DNA of 5,903 bases from Actinomycetes bacterium (GTDB lineage Bacteria; Actinomycetota; Acidimicrobiia; Acidimicrobiales; Microtrichaceae), in contig JAEZAI010000426.1 of assembly GCA_023427825.1 (NCBI GenBank), positions 1 through 5,903 of the forward strand, written 5' to 3'. The translations under genes and the position numbers were made by a program. Within the stretch, counting starts at the first letter, position 1; each line of letters opens with the position of its first letter. Below are positions 1-5,163 of this stretch, piece by piece. Under the pieces are notes generated by a model. It made no database searches. It had not been told where the DNA came from and saw only the letters and a list, made by a program, of their open reading frames with translations.

Positions 1-14
1 CCGCAGATCGCCTG

Positions 15-136
15 GCCGCCACCTGAGGACGCAGTCGCCGCGCGTGGGCACGAACCGGCGGCCCAGCCGAGCGGAGCGAGGCGCAACGGCACAGCCGCCA
101 CCTGAGGACGCAGTCGCCGCGTCCGGGCACGGACCG
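15..136. repeat. 43-bp direct repeat, two copies, 79-bp period
   Basis: Copy 1 is 15-57 and copy 2 is 94-136. The first 28 bases, beginning GCCGCCACCTGAGGACGCAG, are identical. Over 43 bases only four differ (positions 43, 44, 45 and 53 of copy 1). The second copy abuts the first hairpin unit at 137. The function is unknown; it may be part of a dispersed intergenic element. Confidence 0.8.
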
Positions 137-264
137 CCGTCGAACTTGTACGCCTGGGGCACGTATGTGGCCAGGCACGCACAAGAACGACGGTGGAGCA
201 GCCCGACCCGTCGAACTTGTACGCCGGGGTCGCCGATCTGGCGCGCCACGTACAAGTTCGACGG
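137..264. repeat. Two adjacent hairpin units (16-25-16)
   Basis: The 16-mer CCGTCGAACTTGTACG occurs at 137-152 and 208-223. Its exact reverse complement is at 249-264, and a 13/16 version is at 178-193. This gives two hairpins, 137-193 and 208-264, each with 16-nt arms and a 25-nt loop, with a 71-bp period. In the first, the loop can add a CCTGG/CCAGG stem (153-157 with 171-175). In the second, the loop contains CGCC-GATCT-GGCG (231-243). The second unit has perfect arms and lies about 30 bp past the marR stop, so it could end that transcript, but there is no T-tract. A mobile palindromic (REP- or MITE-like) element is an alternative. Confidence 0.8.
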
Positions 265-286
265 ATGATCGTTCGACGGATGATCG
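256..286. repeat. 15-bp tandem repeat, two copies
   Basis: GTTCGACGGATGATC is present at 256-270 and again at 271-285, followed by a further G. The first copy overlaps the right arm of the second hairpin (249-264). The pattern looks like a local duplication that extended the arm. It lies 10 bp from the end of the marR-type gene. Confidence 0.8.
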
Positions 287-295
287 GCGAGCCGC

Positions 296-814
296 TCAGT
301 CCGGGGCGGGGACGGACCGCCGCTCCACGGTCGCGTCGGCGCCGGTCACGGCGAGCAGCTCCACGAGCGCCCGACGGAACGTGGCGGCGCGACGGGCGCC
401 CAGCGTCTCCTCGACCGTGGTCGCGAACTCCTGCCGGGCGAACCGGGCGGCGTGGACGGCGTCGAGCGCGACGGAGGTGAGCTCGATCCTCCGGATCCGA
501 CGGTCGGACGGGTCGGCGAGCCGGCGCACCAGCCCGCGCCGCTCCATGTCGAGCACGGCCTTGGACGCGCCCTGCTGCGTGATGCCGAGGCGCTCGGCCA
601 GCTCGCCGACGGTGAGCGGCCCCGGCAGCAGGTGCTGGAACACGTAGCCGTCCGACTCGCGGACCTCGGGTCCGGCCGCGGCACGGACCCGGTCCATCGT
701 CGTGGCCGCCAGACCGCGGGCGAGCACCTGGACGAGCAGCGCCGGGTCGCGCTCCAGCGGGAGCGGGACCGGGTCCTCCGGCGCGGGACCCTCAGAGGAC
801 GTGCGTTGCGCCAT
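296..814 (-). CDS. MarR-family winged-helix transcriptional regulator
   Basis: This 172-residue protein has the usual length of a MarR regulator. An N-terminal helical dimer segment (about 22-62) is followed by a winged helix-turn-helix. Residues 67-93 hold the DNA-reading helices (ELAERLGITQQGASKAVLDM), and 94-113 the wing with the family hallmark D101-P-S-D-R-R106. A C-terminal dimerisation helix follows (114-157). MarR proteins are dimeric repressors that release palindromic operators on binding a phenolic ligand or on oxidation. There is no obvious reactive cysteine here, so a ligand sensor is more likely. The open frame extends 87 codons further upstream, but that would run through the divergent gene. 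I chose the ATG at 814 because the family homology begins soon after it and a TACGGT box lies 6 nt upstream. It is divergent from the PPOX-type gene and probably controls it and itself. Confidence 0.9.
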   Translation of the reverse strand: MAQRTSSEGPAPEDPVPLPLERDPALLVQVLARGLAATTMDRVRAAAGPEVRESDGYVFQHLLPGPLTVGELAERLGITQQGASKAVLDMERRGLVRRLADPSDRRIRRIELTSVALDAVHAARFARQEFATTVEETLGARRAATFRRALVELLAVTGADATVERRSVPAPD

Positions 815-820
815 CGCACC

Positions 821-826
821 ACCGTA
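821..826 (-). promoter_or_regulatory. -10 box (TACGGT) of the marR-type gene
   Basis: Read on the minus strand, this is TACGGT, fitting the actinomycete TANNNT -10 consensus, followed by 6 nt and the ATG at 814. This spacing puts the transcript start at or within a base or two of the start codon, suggesting a leaderless mRNA. The GGTGG at 817-821 (minus strand) could alternatively act as a weak ribosome binding site. Confidence 0.55.
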
Positions 827-830
827 GTTG

Positions 831-846
831 CACAACTTCAGTTGTG
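831..846. promoter_or_regulatory. Probable MarR operator (CACAACT-TC-AGTTGTG)
   Basis: Perfect 7-bp inverted arms with a 2-nt spacer sit almost exactly midway between the two divergent start codons (814 and 866). A third half-site on the left, AGTTG at 826-830, pairs with CAACT at 833-837, so the arms form overlapping palindromes. Size and symmetry fit a MarR dimer. Binding here would cover the area immediately upstream of both -10 boxes and so should repress both genes. The assignment to the neighbouring regulator is inferred from position. Confidence 0.7.
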
Positions 847-853
847 GATCTGT

Positions 854-859
854 TACGGT
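854..859 (+). promoter_or_regulatory. -10 box (TACGGT) of the PPOX-type gene
   Basis: TACGGT (TANNNT) is followed by 6 nt and the ATG at 866, a mirror image of the box on the other strand. A possible -35 element is TTGCAC at 828-833, though its 20-nt spacing is long. The only purine run, GAGG at 861-864, is too close to the ATG to be a ribosome binding site, which supports leaderless translation. Confidence 0.55.
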
Positions 860-865
860 CGAGGC

Positions 866-1366
866 ATGACCCTCACCACCTCGGTCGCCGCACCGCTCGC
901 CGACGTGGTCGCCGACGCCGCCCGGATCGCCGCCGACGTCGTGTGGGCGACCATGGCGACGGTGGGGCCGGACGGTGCGGCCCGGACCCGTGTCGTCCAC
1001 CCGGTGCTGCGGTGGGACGACGGCGTTCCCCACGGCTGGGTCACCTCCCGCCCGACGGCCCTGCGACGCCGCCACCTGAGGGCGTCGCCCCAGGTCAGCC
1101 TCACATGGTGGTCACCGGCGCAGGACGTGCTCACCGTCGACTGCCGGGCGGCATGGGTGCCCGACGAGCAGCTCGAGCAGGTGTGGGATGCCATCGCGAC
1201 CACGCCCGCGCCCGTCGGCTTCGACCCCGCGGCGATCTGGCCCGAGGGCCCAGGCTCCGGGTTCGCCGCGCTCGCGCTGCGCGCCCGCCGCGTGCGGATC
1301 GCGCCGGCGGCCGACGCCGCGCAGGGCCGGCCGGCACTGCTCTGGACCGACGCCGCCGACGGCTGA
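866..1366 (+). CDS. Pyridoxamine 5'-phosphate oxidase-like (PPOX) split-barrel protein
   Basis: This 166-residue protein resembles the small PPOX-class flavin split-barrel proteins. An N-terminal helix (11-27) is followed by the first strands WATMATVGPDGAARTRVVHP (27-46). A strand with WVTSRPTALRRRHLRASPQVSLTW (58-81) matches the phosphate/flavin-contacting 'K/R...L...P.V.L' region of the fold. A terminal helix then holds a WPEGPG-type loop (125-130), and strands follow to the C-terminus. Such proteins bind FMN or F420 as dimers and reduce or oxidise small molecules. The cofactor and substrate cannot be read from the sequence, and true pyridoxine phosphate oxidase activity is unlikely given the short length. 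It is divergent from a MarR regulator with a shared operator, which suggests induction by a ligand or stress. The start at 866 is set by the family alignment and the TACGGT box. Confidence 0.75.
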   Translation: MTLTTSVAAPLADVVADAARIAADVVWATMATVGPDGAARTRVVHPVLRWDDGVPHGWVTSRPTALRRRHLRASPQVSLTWWSPAQDVLTVDCRAAWVPDEQLEQVWDAIATTPAPVGFDPAAIWPEGPGSGFAALALRARRVRIAPAADAAQGRPALLWTDAADG

Positions 1367-1372
1367 CGGCGC

Positions 1373-1378
1373 TACGGT
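1373..1378 (+). promoter_or_regulatory. -10 box (TACGGT) in front of tadA
   Basis: This is the third TACGGT of the window, 7 nt before the ATG at 1386 and inside the 19-nt gap after the PPOX stop. It suggests a separate leaderless tadA transcript in addition to read-through from the PPOX gene. No good ribosome binding site is present in the gap. I see no clear -35 element. Confidence 0.5.
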
Positions 1379-1385
1379 CCCGCCG

Positions 1386-1886
1386 ATGACCGCGGCCGAG
1401 CCCTCCCCCGTGCTGGCACCGTCGCCCGACCACGACACGTGGATGGGCGTGGCGCTCGAGGAGGCACGCGCCGCGACGCTCCACGGCGACGTCCCGATCG
1501 GCGCGGTCGTGGTCCAGGTCGACGGCGTCGAGCGGCCGCGCCTCCTCACCCGACGCCACAACGAACGCGAGCTGACCCACGACGGCACCGCGCACGGTGA
1601 GGTGCTGGCGCTGCGCGACGCGTGTGCGGAGCTCGGGCGCTGGCGACTGGACGACTGCGTCATGGTCGTCACGCTGGAACCGTGCCCCATGTGCGCCGGC
1701 GCGCTGTGGGCCACCCGCATCGGTGGCGTCGTGATCGGCACCGAGAGCTCCGACGCGGGCTCGCTCGGCACCCTGTACCACCTGGGCCAGGATCCCCGGC
1801 TCAACCACGAGTTCCCGGTGCGGACGGGCGTGCGGCGCGACGACTGCGCTGGACTCCTCCAGGAGTTCTTCGCCGCCCGGCGCTGA
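1386..1886 (+). CDS. tadA: tRNA-specific adenosine deaminase (TadA type)
   Basis: This 166-residue protein matches the zinc cytidine/deoxycytidylate deaminase fold of TadA, which converts adenosine 34 to inosine in the tRNA-Arg(ACG) anticodon. An N-terminal helix (18-32) leads to GDVPIGAVVV (34-43) and RRHNERE (56-62). The active site follows: GTAHGEVLALR (67-77), with H70 as zinc ligand and E72 as the proton shuttle, and EPCPMCAGA (98-106), with C100 and C103 as the other zinc ligands. The tail QDPRLNHEFPVRTGVRRDDCAGLLQEFF (135-162) is typical of TadA and separates it from guanine or cytosine deaminases. The usual HAE triad reads HGE here. M20 is an alternative start, but the TACGGT box 7 nt before 1386 favours the longer form. 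It lies 79 nt upstream of a tRNA-Ser gene. Confidence 0.9.
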   Translation: MTAAEPSPVLAPSPDHDTWMGVALEEARAATLHGDVPIGAVVVQVDGVERPRLLTRRHNERELTHDGTAHGEVLALRDACAELGRWRLDDCVMVVTLEPCPMCAGALWATRIGGVVIGTESSDAGSLGTLYHLGQDPRLNHEFPVRTGVRRDDCAGLLQEFFAARR

Positions 1887-1901
1887 GTCGTCGCTGAGTC
1901 G
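1881..1901. repeat. 10-bp direct repeat across the tadA stop
   Basis: CGCTGAGTCG occurs at 1881-1890, where it includes the tadA TGA, and again at 1892-1901, one base apart. It is probably a small slippage duplication without function. Confidence 0.5.
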
Positions 1902-1914
1902 CCGGCGGGGCGCC

Positions 1915-1957
1915 ACCGGATCCGGTTGTGCTGGTCCCCTGGGGCCGCCGCTATCGT
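1915..1957 (+). promoter_or_regulatory. Probable promoter of tRNA-Ser
   Basis: TATCGT at 1952-1957 fits a TANNNT -10 box and lies 7 nt before the mature 5' end of the tRNA at 1965. TTGTGC at 1926-1931 is a possible -35 element with a long 20-nt spacing. Immediately upstream is a perfect 12-bp palindrome, ACCGGATCCGGT (1915-1926), whose role is unknown. Confidence 0.4.
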
Positions 1958-1964
1958 CGCACCC

Positions 1965-2054
1965 GGAGACGTGCCAGAGCGGACGAATGGGACGGTCTCG
2001 AAAACCGTTGTGGTCGCAAGGCCACCGTGGGTTCGAATCCCACCGTCTCCGCCA
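1965..2054 (+). tRNA. tRNA-Ser (anticodon CGA)
   Basis: A complete class II tRNA of 90 nt with encoded CCA. The acceptor stem GGAGACG (1965-1971) pairs with CGTCTCC (2044-2050), followed by discriminator G and CCA (2052-2054). The anticodon stem ACGGT/ACCGT (1992-1996 with 2004-2008) encloses the loop CTCGAAA, giving anticodon CGA at 1999-2001, which reads UCG codons. The long variable arm GTGGTC-GCAA-GGCCAC (2010-2025) is characteristic of serine tRNAs. The T arm is GTGGG-TTCGAAT-CCCAC (2027-2043). UCG is expected to be a frequent serine codon in so GC-rich a genome. Confidence 0.97.
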
Positions 2055-2060
2055 TCGAAC

Positions 2061-2094
2061 GACGAAGGCCCCTGCGATCGCAGGGGCCTTCGTC
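2061..2094. terminator. Bidirectional terminator hairpin between tRNA-Ser and the lipoprotein gene
   Basis: A perfect 15-bp stem is formed by GACGAAGGCCCCTGC (2061-2075) and its reverse complement (2080-2094), with a GATC loop; the centre reads GCGATCGC. It starts 6 nt after the tRNA CCA end. On the other strand it lies 24 nt past the stop of the large minus-strand gene. Neither side has a proper T-tract, as is common for actinomycete terminators, so it is likely to serve both converging transcripts. Confidence 0.85.
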
Positions 2095-2118
2095 ATCTCT
2101 GCGGGTTGGAGCGAGCGG

Positions 2119-5100
2119 TCAGCCCGGCCCGACGAGGTCGCCGTCGACGAGCGTCCAACCGGCCGGCAACGCCGGGACGCCGACGATGCCGCCGGAGGTC
2201 ACCCCGGTGAGCGTCACGGCCGACAGGTTCACGCCCGTGAGGTTCGTCCCGGTGAGGACCGCGCCGGTGAGGTTGGCGTTGTTCATGAACGCACCCGTGA
2301 GGTTCAGCCCCGTCAGGTCGGCGTTCGTGAAGTTCGTCGCGCTCAGCGAGATGCCGAGCTGTGCCGCGGGAGTGAACGCCGCCCCGGTGAGGTTCACGTT
2401 CGGCCCGACGAGGTAGCCCTCGACGACGCGGAACCGACCGGTCGCCGGCAGCTGCGCGGGCACCCCGACCAGCCCGCCCGACACGATGCCGGACAGCTTG
2501 TTGTCGTTGTCCGTCCCGAACCGCGCGCCGGTGACGTTGGCCCCGGTCAGCGTCACGTTCGTGAGCGTGGCGTTCGTGAGGTTGGTCCCCGTGAGCACGG
2601 CGCCGGTCAGGTTCACCCCGCTGAGATCCGCGCCGGACAGGTCGAGCGAGTGCAGGTCGACACCGCGCCCGACCAGGTAGCCCTTGATCAGCTTCCAGCC
2701 CGGCGGGAGCACCGGGGTGCCCACGATCCCGCCCGAGGTCACGCCCGTCAGCGTGGCGGCCGACAGGTTCGCGGCGTTGAGGTTCGTCCCGGTGAGCACC
2801 GCGCCGGTCAGGTTCGCGTTGTTCAGGAACGCGCCGGCGAGGTTCAACCCGGCGAGGTTCGCGCCGGTGAAGTCGGTGCCGCTCAGCGCGACGCCGAGCT
2901 GGGCGGTCGACGAGAAGTGCGCGCCGCGAAGGTTCGCGCTCGGGCCGATGAAGTAGCCCTCGACGATGCGGAAGCGGCCTGACGCCGGCAGCTGCGCCGG
3001 CTGTCCGACCAGCCCGCGGGACACGATGCCCGCCAGCTTGTTGTCGTCGTCGGTCCCGAAGCGCGCGCCAGCGATGGTCGCGTTCGTCAGGATCAGGTTC
3101 GTCAGCGTGGCGTCGGTGAAGTCGGTCCCGGTGAGGTCGGCGCCGGCCAGGTCCACGCCGCTCAGGTCGAGGCCCGAGAGCACCGCGCTGCGGAGATCAG
3201 CCGTCCGGTGGATCAGGTAGCCGGACGGCTTCCCGCTCCATCGCCAGCCGCTGGGCAGCAGGCAGTCCGTGCAGTCGAGCCCGCCCGACCGGACCCCCGT
3301 CAGGTCGGCGCCCCGGAGATCTCGGCCACGCAGGTCCGCACCCGAGAGGTCCGCGCCCGGACCGACGAGGTGACCACCGATCACCGACCAGCCGGCCGGG
3401 AGGGATGCGGGCACGCCCTCGATGCGGGCGGACGTGACGCCGCGCAGCTGGGCGCCCGCCAGCTTGGCGCCGGACAGGTCGGTCCCGTCGAAGCTCGCGC
3501 CCCGCAGGTCGGCGCCGGTCAGGTTCGCTCCGCCCAGATCGGTGCCGGCGAGGTTCGCGCCGCGCAGGTCCGCGCCGTTGATGTCGAGCTCGGCGAGGTA
3601 CAGGTCCGACAGGTCGGCGAGGCGGAGGTCGGCCTTCGCACGCACGTAGGGCCCGGTGCCCTGCGCCATGTAGTCCATGGCGCCGCGCGTCACGACGGTG
3701 CGCGCCGCGAGGACCCCGCCCAGCGCGGTCGGTCCGTCGTAGATGGCGCTCAGGAGGGTGTCGCAGTTGGGACCCCTCCGATCGGAGGTCCTGGTGGTGA
3801 GGCGCGTCGGGAGCGCCGGTCGGCCGCCCCACACGGCCGTGGGGGTCGAGGTCCCGACGGCGTTCTGGAGCCGCTCGGTGTAGGTCCGCGGCGGGCCGGG
3901 CGCCGGAGCGTCGTAGTAGCAGCGCACCTGGAAGCTGACGGTGTTGCGCGACCACACGTACGGCCAGGGCGTGTCGTCGGCGATCTGCTGCCACTCGTCG
4001 CTCGACGGGTTGAGCGCGGCGAGATAGGTGCCGGGTGTGGTGCCCGCAGCCGGCGTGAATCCGCTCAGCAGCGCGGTGAGATCGGCGTTCGCCGGGATCT
4101 GCCAGTCGCCGTAGCTCCGCGTGGGGTCGGCGTTCAGCTCGTCGAGCAGGACCGGCACCGTCCCTGGACCACGGTCGTCGGGCCGGTACCGAGCCGCCTC
4201 CGCGACCGGCAGCCACATGGTGGCGCCGTTCATCGACCGTTGCCCCGGCCCCGCATCGATCACGACGTCCTCGGGGATCACGGGCGGCAGACCCGCGTGC
4301 TCCTCGCGCGTCTGGTCGAGGTACTCCTTCCGAGCGTTCTCGAAGTTGGGGAGGTAGCCCTCCTTTGTGTCTCCGGGCGGCGGCGGATCGGACGGGATCC
4401 AGCGCTCCATCCGCATCCAGGCGGCGAGCGCCTCGTACTCCGCGAAGTTCTCGTAGAGCACTCTGATCTGCGCCGAGTCGGCCGCCGTGTAGTAGCGGCT
4501 GCCCTGTCGCGTCAGCATCACGAGTCCCTTGGACGACAGGGCGGAGGTGGCCTCGCCGGGCACGAGACGGTCGCTGATCTTGCCGGCGAGCGAGCTGGCG
4601 CCGAGCCGGTCGTAGGCAACGTAGAACTGGTTGCGACGACGGATCAGCTGGGCGAACGCATCGTCGATGCGCTGCTGGTCCCCGCTCTCCTTCGCCTCCT
4701 CGTGTGCCGCCGCCGCTGCGAGCATCGGCATGAACTGCTCCTTGTACAGGACGGTGACGTCGCGGCTCTCGTCACGGAGCGCGGTGAGCTGCGCAGTCAG
4801 CTCGGCCTGAGCGAACTGGCCCGTCAGCGAGGCGAGCGACCGACTGACCTCGTCGAGCTTGGTCGAGATCGCGTCGAGCTGCCGCTTGATCTCGTCGAGC
4901 TGCTGGCCGTCGCCGTCGGGGAACAGGGAGTTGAGACCCATGGCCGAGATGACGAACCCGACGCCCTTGGACGCCGCGACGCCCCCGGCCTTCTCGAGCA
5001 GCATGGTCGCCACGCTCGTCGGCGTGCTGCCCGCCGACCGAGGCGGTGGATCCTCCGGCGGCGGCGCACACGCCGGCAACACGGTCGCGCCCAGGAGCGC

Positions 5101-5145
5101 GGCCAGGCACACCGCCACGAATCCCGCCTTCGACGTCGTCCTCAC
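2119..5145 (-). CDS. Large pentapeptide-repeat lipoprotein
   Basis: This 1008-residue protein starts with a lipoprotein signal (1-26, lipobox LPAC, C26) and a proline-rich tether (27-43). Next comes a helical region, with heptad-like QQLDEIKRQLDAISTKLDEV at 81-100 suggesting a coiled coil. Residues about 295-412, with SYGDWQIPANADLTALLSGF (344-363) and YVWSRNTVSFQVRCYY, faintly resemble the DUF1566/Lcl C-terminal fold. From about 505 to the end it is pentapeptide repeats, A(D/N)LxG, a right-handed beta-helix fold. These are interrupted by linkers of the type LPxGWxLxxGYLVGPG, centred at W586, W634, F725, W817, F905 and W997. It is expected on the outer face of the membrane. No enzyme motif is seen and its role is unknown. 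The GTG start at 5145 is fixed by the signal peptide; GGAAGAGG lies 10 nt upstream. Its start overlaps the stop of the TetR gene, so the two are co-transcribed. Confidence 0.88.
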   Translation of the reverse strand: MRTTSKAGFVAVCLAALLGATVLPACAPPPEDPPPRSAGSTPTSVATMLLEKAGGVAASKGVGFVISAMGLNSLFPDGDGQQLDEIKRQLDAISTKLDEVSRSLASLTGQFAQAELTAQLTALRDESRDVTVLYKEQFMPMLAAAAAHEEAKESGDQQRIDDAFAQLIRRRNQFYVAYDRLGASSLAGKISDRLVPGEATSALSSKGLVMLTRQGSRYYTAADSAQIRVLYENFAEYEALAAWMRMERWIPSDPPPPGDTKEGYLPNFENARKEYLDQTREEHAGLPPVIPEDVVIDAGPGQRSMNGATMWLPVAEAARYRPDDRGPGTVPVLLDELNADPTRSYGDWQIPANADLTALLSGFTPAAGTTPGTYLAALNPSSDEWQQIADDTPWPYVWSRNTVSFQVRCYYDAPAPGPPRTYTERLQNAVGTSTPTAVWGGRPALPTRLTTRTSDRRGPNCDTLLSAIYDGPTALGGVLAARTVVTRGAMDYMAQGTGPYVRAKADLRLADLSDLYLAELDINGADLRGANLAGTDLGGANLTGADLRGASFDGTDLSGAKLAGAQLRGVTSARIEGVPASLPAGWSVIGGHLVGPGADLSGADLRGRDLRGADLTGVRSGGLDCTDCLLPSGWRWSGKPSGYLIHRTADLRSAVLSGLDLSGVDLAGADLTGTDFTDATLTNLILTNATIAGARFGTDDDNKLAGIVSRGLVGQPAQLPASGRFRIVEGYFIGPSANLRGAHFSSTAQLGVALSGTDFTGANLAGLNLAGAFLNNANLTGAVLTGTNLNAANLSAATLTGVTSGGIVGTPVLPPGWKLIKGYLVGRGVDLHSLDLSGADLSGVNLTGAVLTGTNLTNATLTNVTLTGANVTGARFGTDNDNKLSGIVSGGLVGVPAQLPATGRFRVVEGYLVGPNVNLTGAAFTPAAQLGISLSATNFTNADLTGLNLTGAFMNNANLTGAVLTGTNLTGVNLSAVTLTGVTSGGIVGVPALPAGWTLVDGDLVGPG
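2122..3198 (-). repeat. Tandem 180-codon duplication in the pentapeptide region
   Basis: Residues 650-829 (2659-3198) and 830-1008 (2122-2658) align without gaps at an offset of exactly 540 bp. By hand count 127 of 179 residues match (about 71%). A 60-base sample (2221-2280 against 2761-2820) matches at 53 of 60 bases. Each unit contains two linkers: a GRFR(I/V)VEGY type and a GW type. The second copy lacks only the last residue. Confidence 0.9.
5068..5145 (-). other. Lipoprotein signal peptide
   Basis: Residues 1-26 show a basic start (MRTTSK), a hydrophobic core (AGFVAVCLAALLGATVL) and the lipobox L23-P24-A25-C26. Signal peptidase II would cut before C26, which would then carry the lipid. 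An acidic/proline tether follows (APPPEDPPP). The residue after the cysteine is alanine, not aspartate. Confidence 0.9.
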
Positions 5146-5163
5146 CGTTCCAGTGCCTCTTCC
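5142..5163 (-). promoter_or_regulatory. 4-nt stop/start overlap (GTGA) and ribosome binding site
   Basis: On the minus strand the TGA of the TetR gene (5144-5142) overlaps the GTG start of the lipoprotein gene (5145-5143). GGAAGAGG (5163-5156) lies 10 nt before the GTG, inside the last codons of the TetR gene. This arrangement indicates translational coupling and a shared transcript. Confidence 0.8.

Larger units (their letters stand above)
1..295. other. Repeat-rich intergenic region, no gene recognised
   Basis: The open frames crossing this stretch are arginine-, serine- and alanine-rich and lack any recognisable domain, so I do not call a gene. It carries a 43-bp direct repeat, two adjacent hairpin units and a 15-bp tandem repeat, listed separately. 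It lies directly behind the 3' end of the marR-type gene on the minus strand. Between the two direct-repeat copies is a GCCGAGCGGAGCGAGGCG stretch, at about 66-83, resembling low-complexity intergenic sequence of GC-rich actinomycetes. Confidence 0.6.

Noticed and set aside
139..276. TCGAAC/GTTCGA half-sites as actinomycete LexA (SOS) boxes
   Set aside because: The known box needs TCGAAC-N4-GTTCGA. Here the half-sites at 140, 211, 256 and 271 are never paired at that spacing and belong to the hairpin arms and tandem repeat.
1..295. CRISPR array
   Set aside because: There are only two copies of each repeat type and they differ from one another; there are no regular spacers and no cas genes in the window.
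44..647. Plus-strand open frames over the repeats and opposite marR (44-268, 165-647, 193-480)
   Set aside because: They are arginine/serine-rich shadow translations without domains; the frames overlap one another and the repeats or the real minus-strand gene.
815..1075. 87-codon N-terminal extension of the MarR protein
   Set aside because: It would overlap the divergent PPOX gene and the operator, and its composition is unlike the rest of the protein.
2027..2054. tRNA-Ser 3' end as a phage or island attachment site
   Set aside because: No second copy of the tRNA 3' segment and no integrase gene is visible in the window.
2119..3640. MfpA/Qnr-type gyrase-protecting pentapeptide protein
   Set aside because: The helix is interrupted by linkers and attached to a lipoprotein signal, so it should be outside the cytoplasm and away from gyrase.
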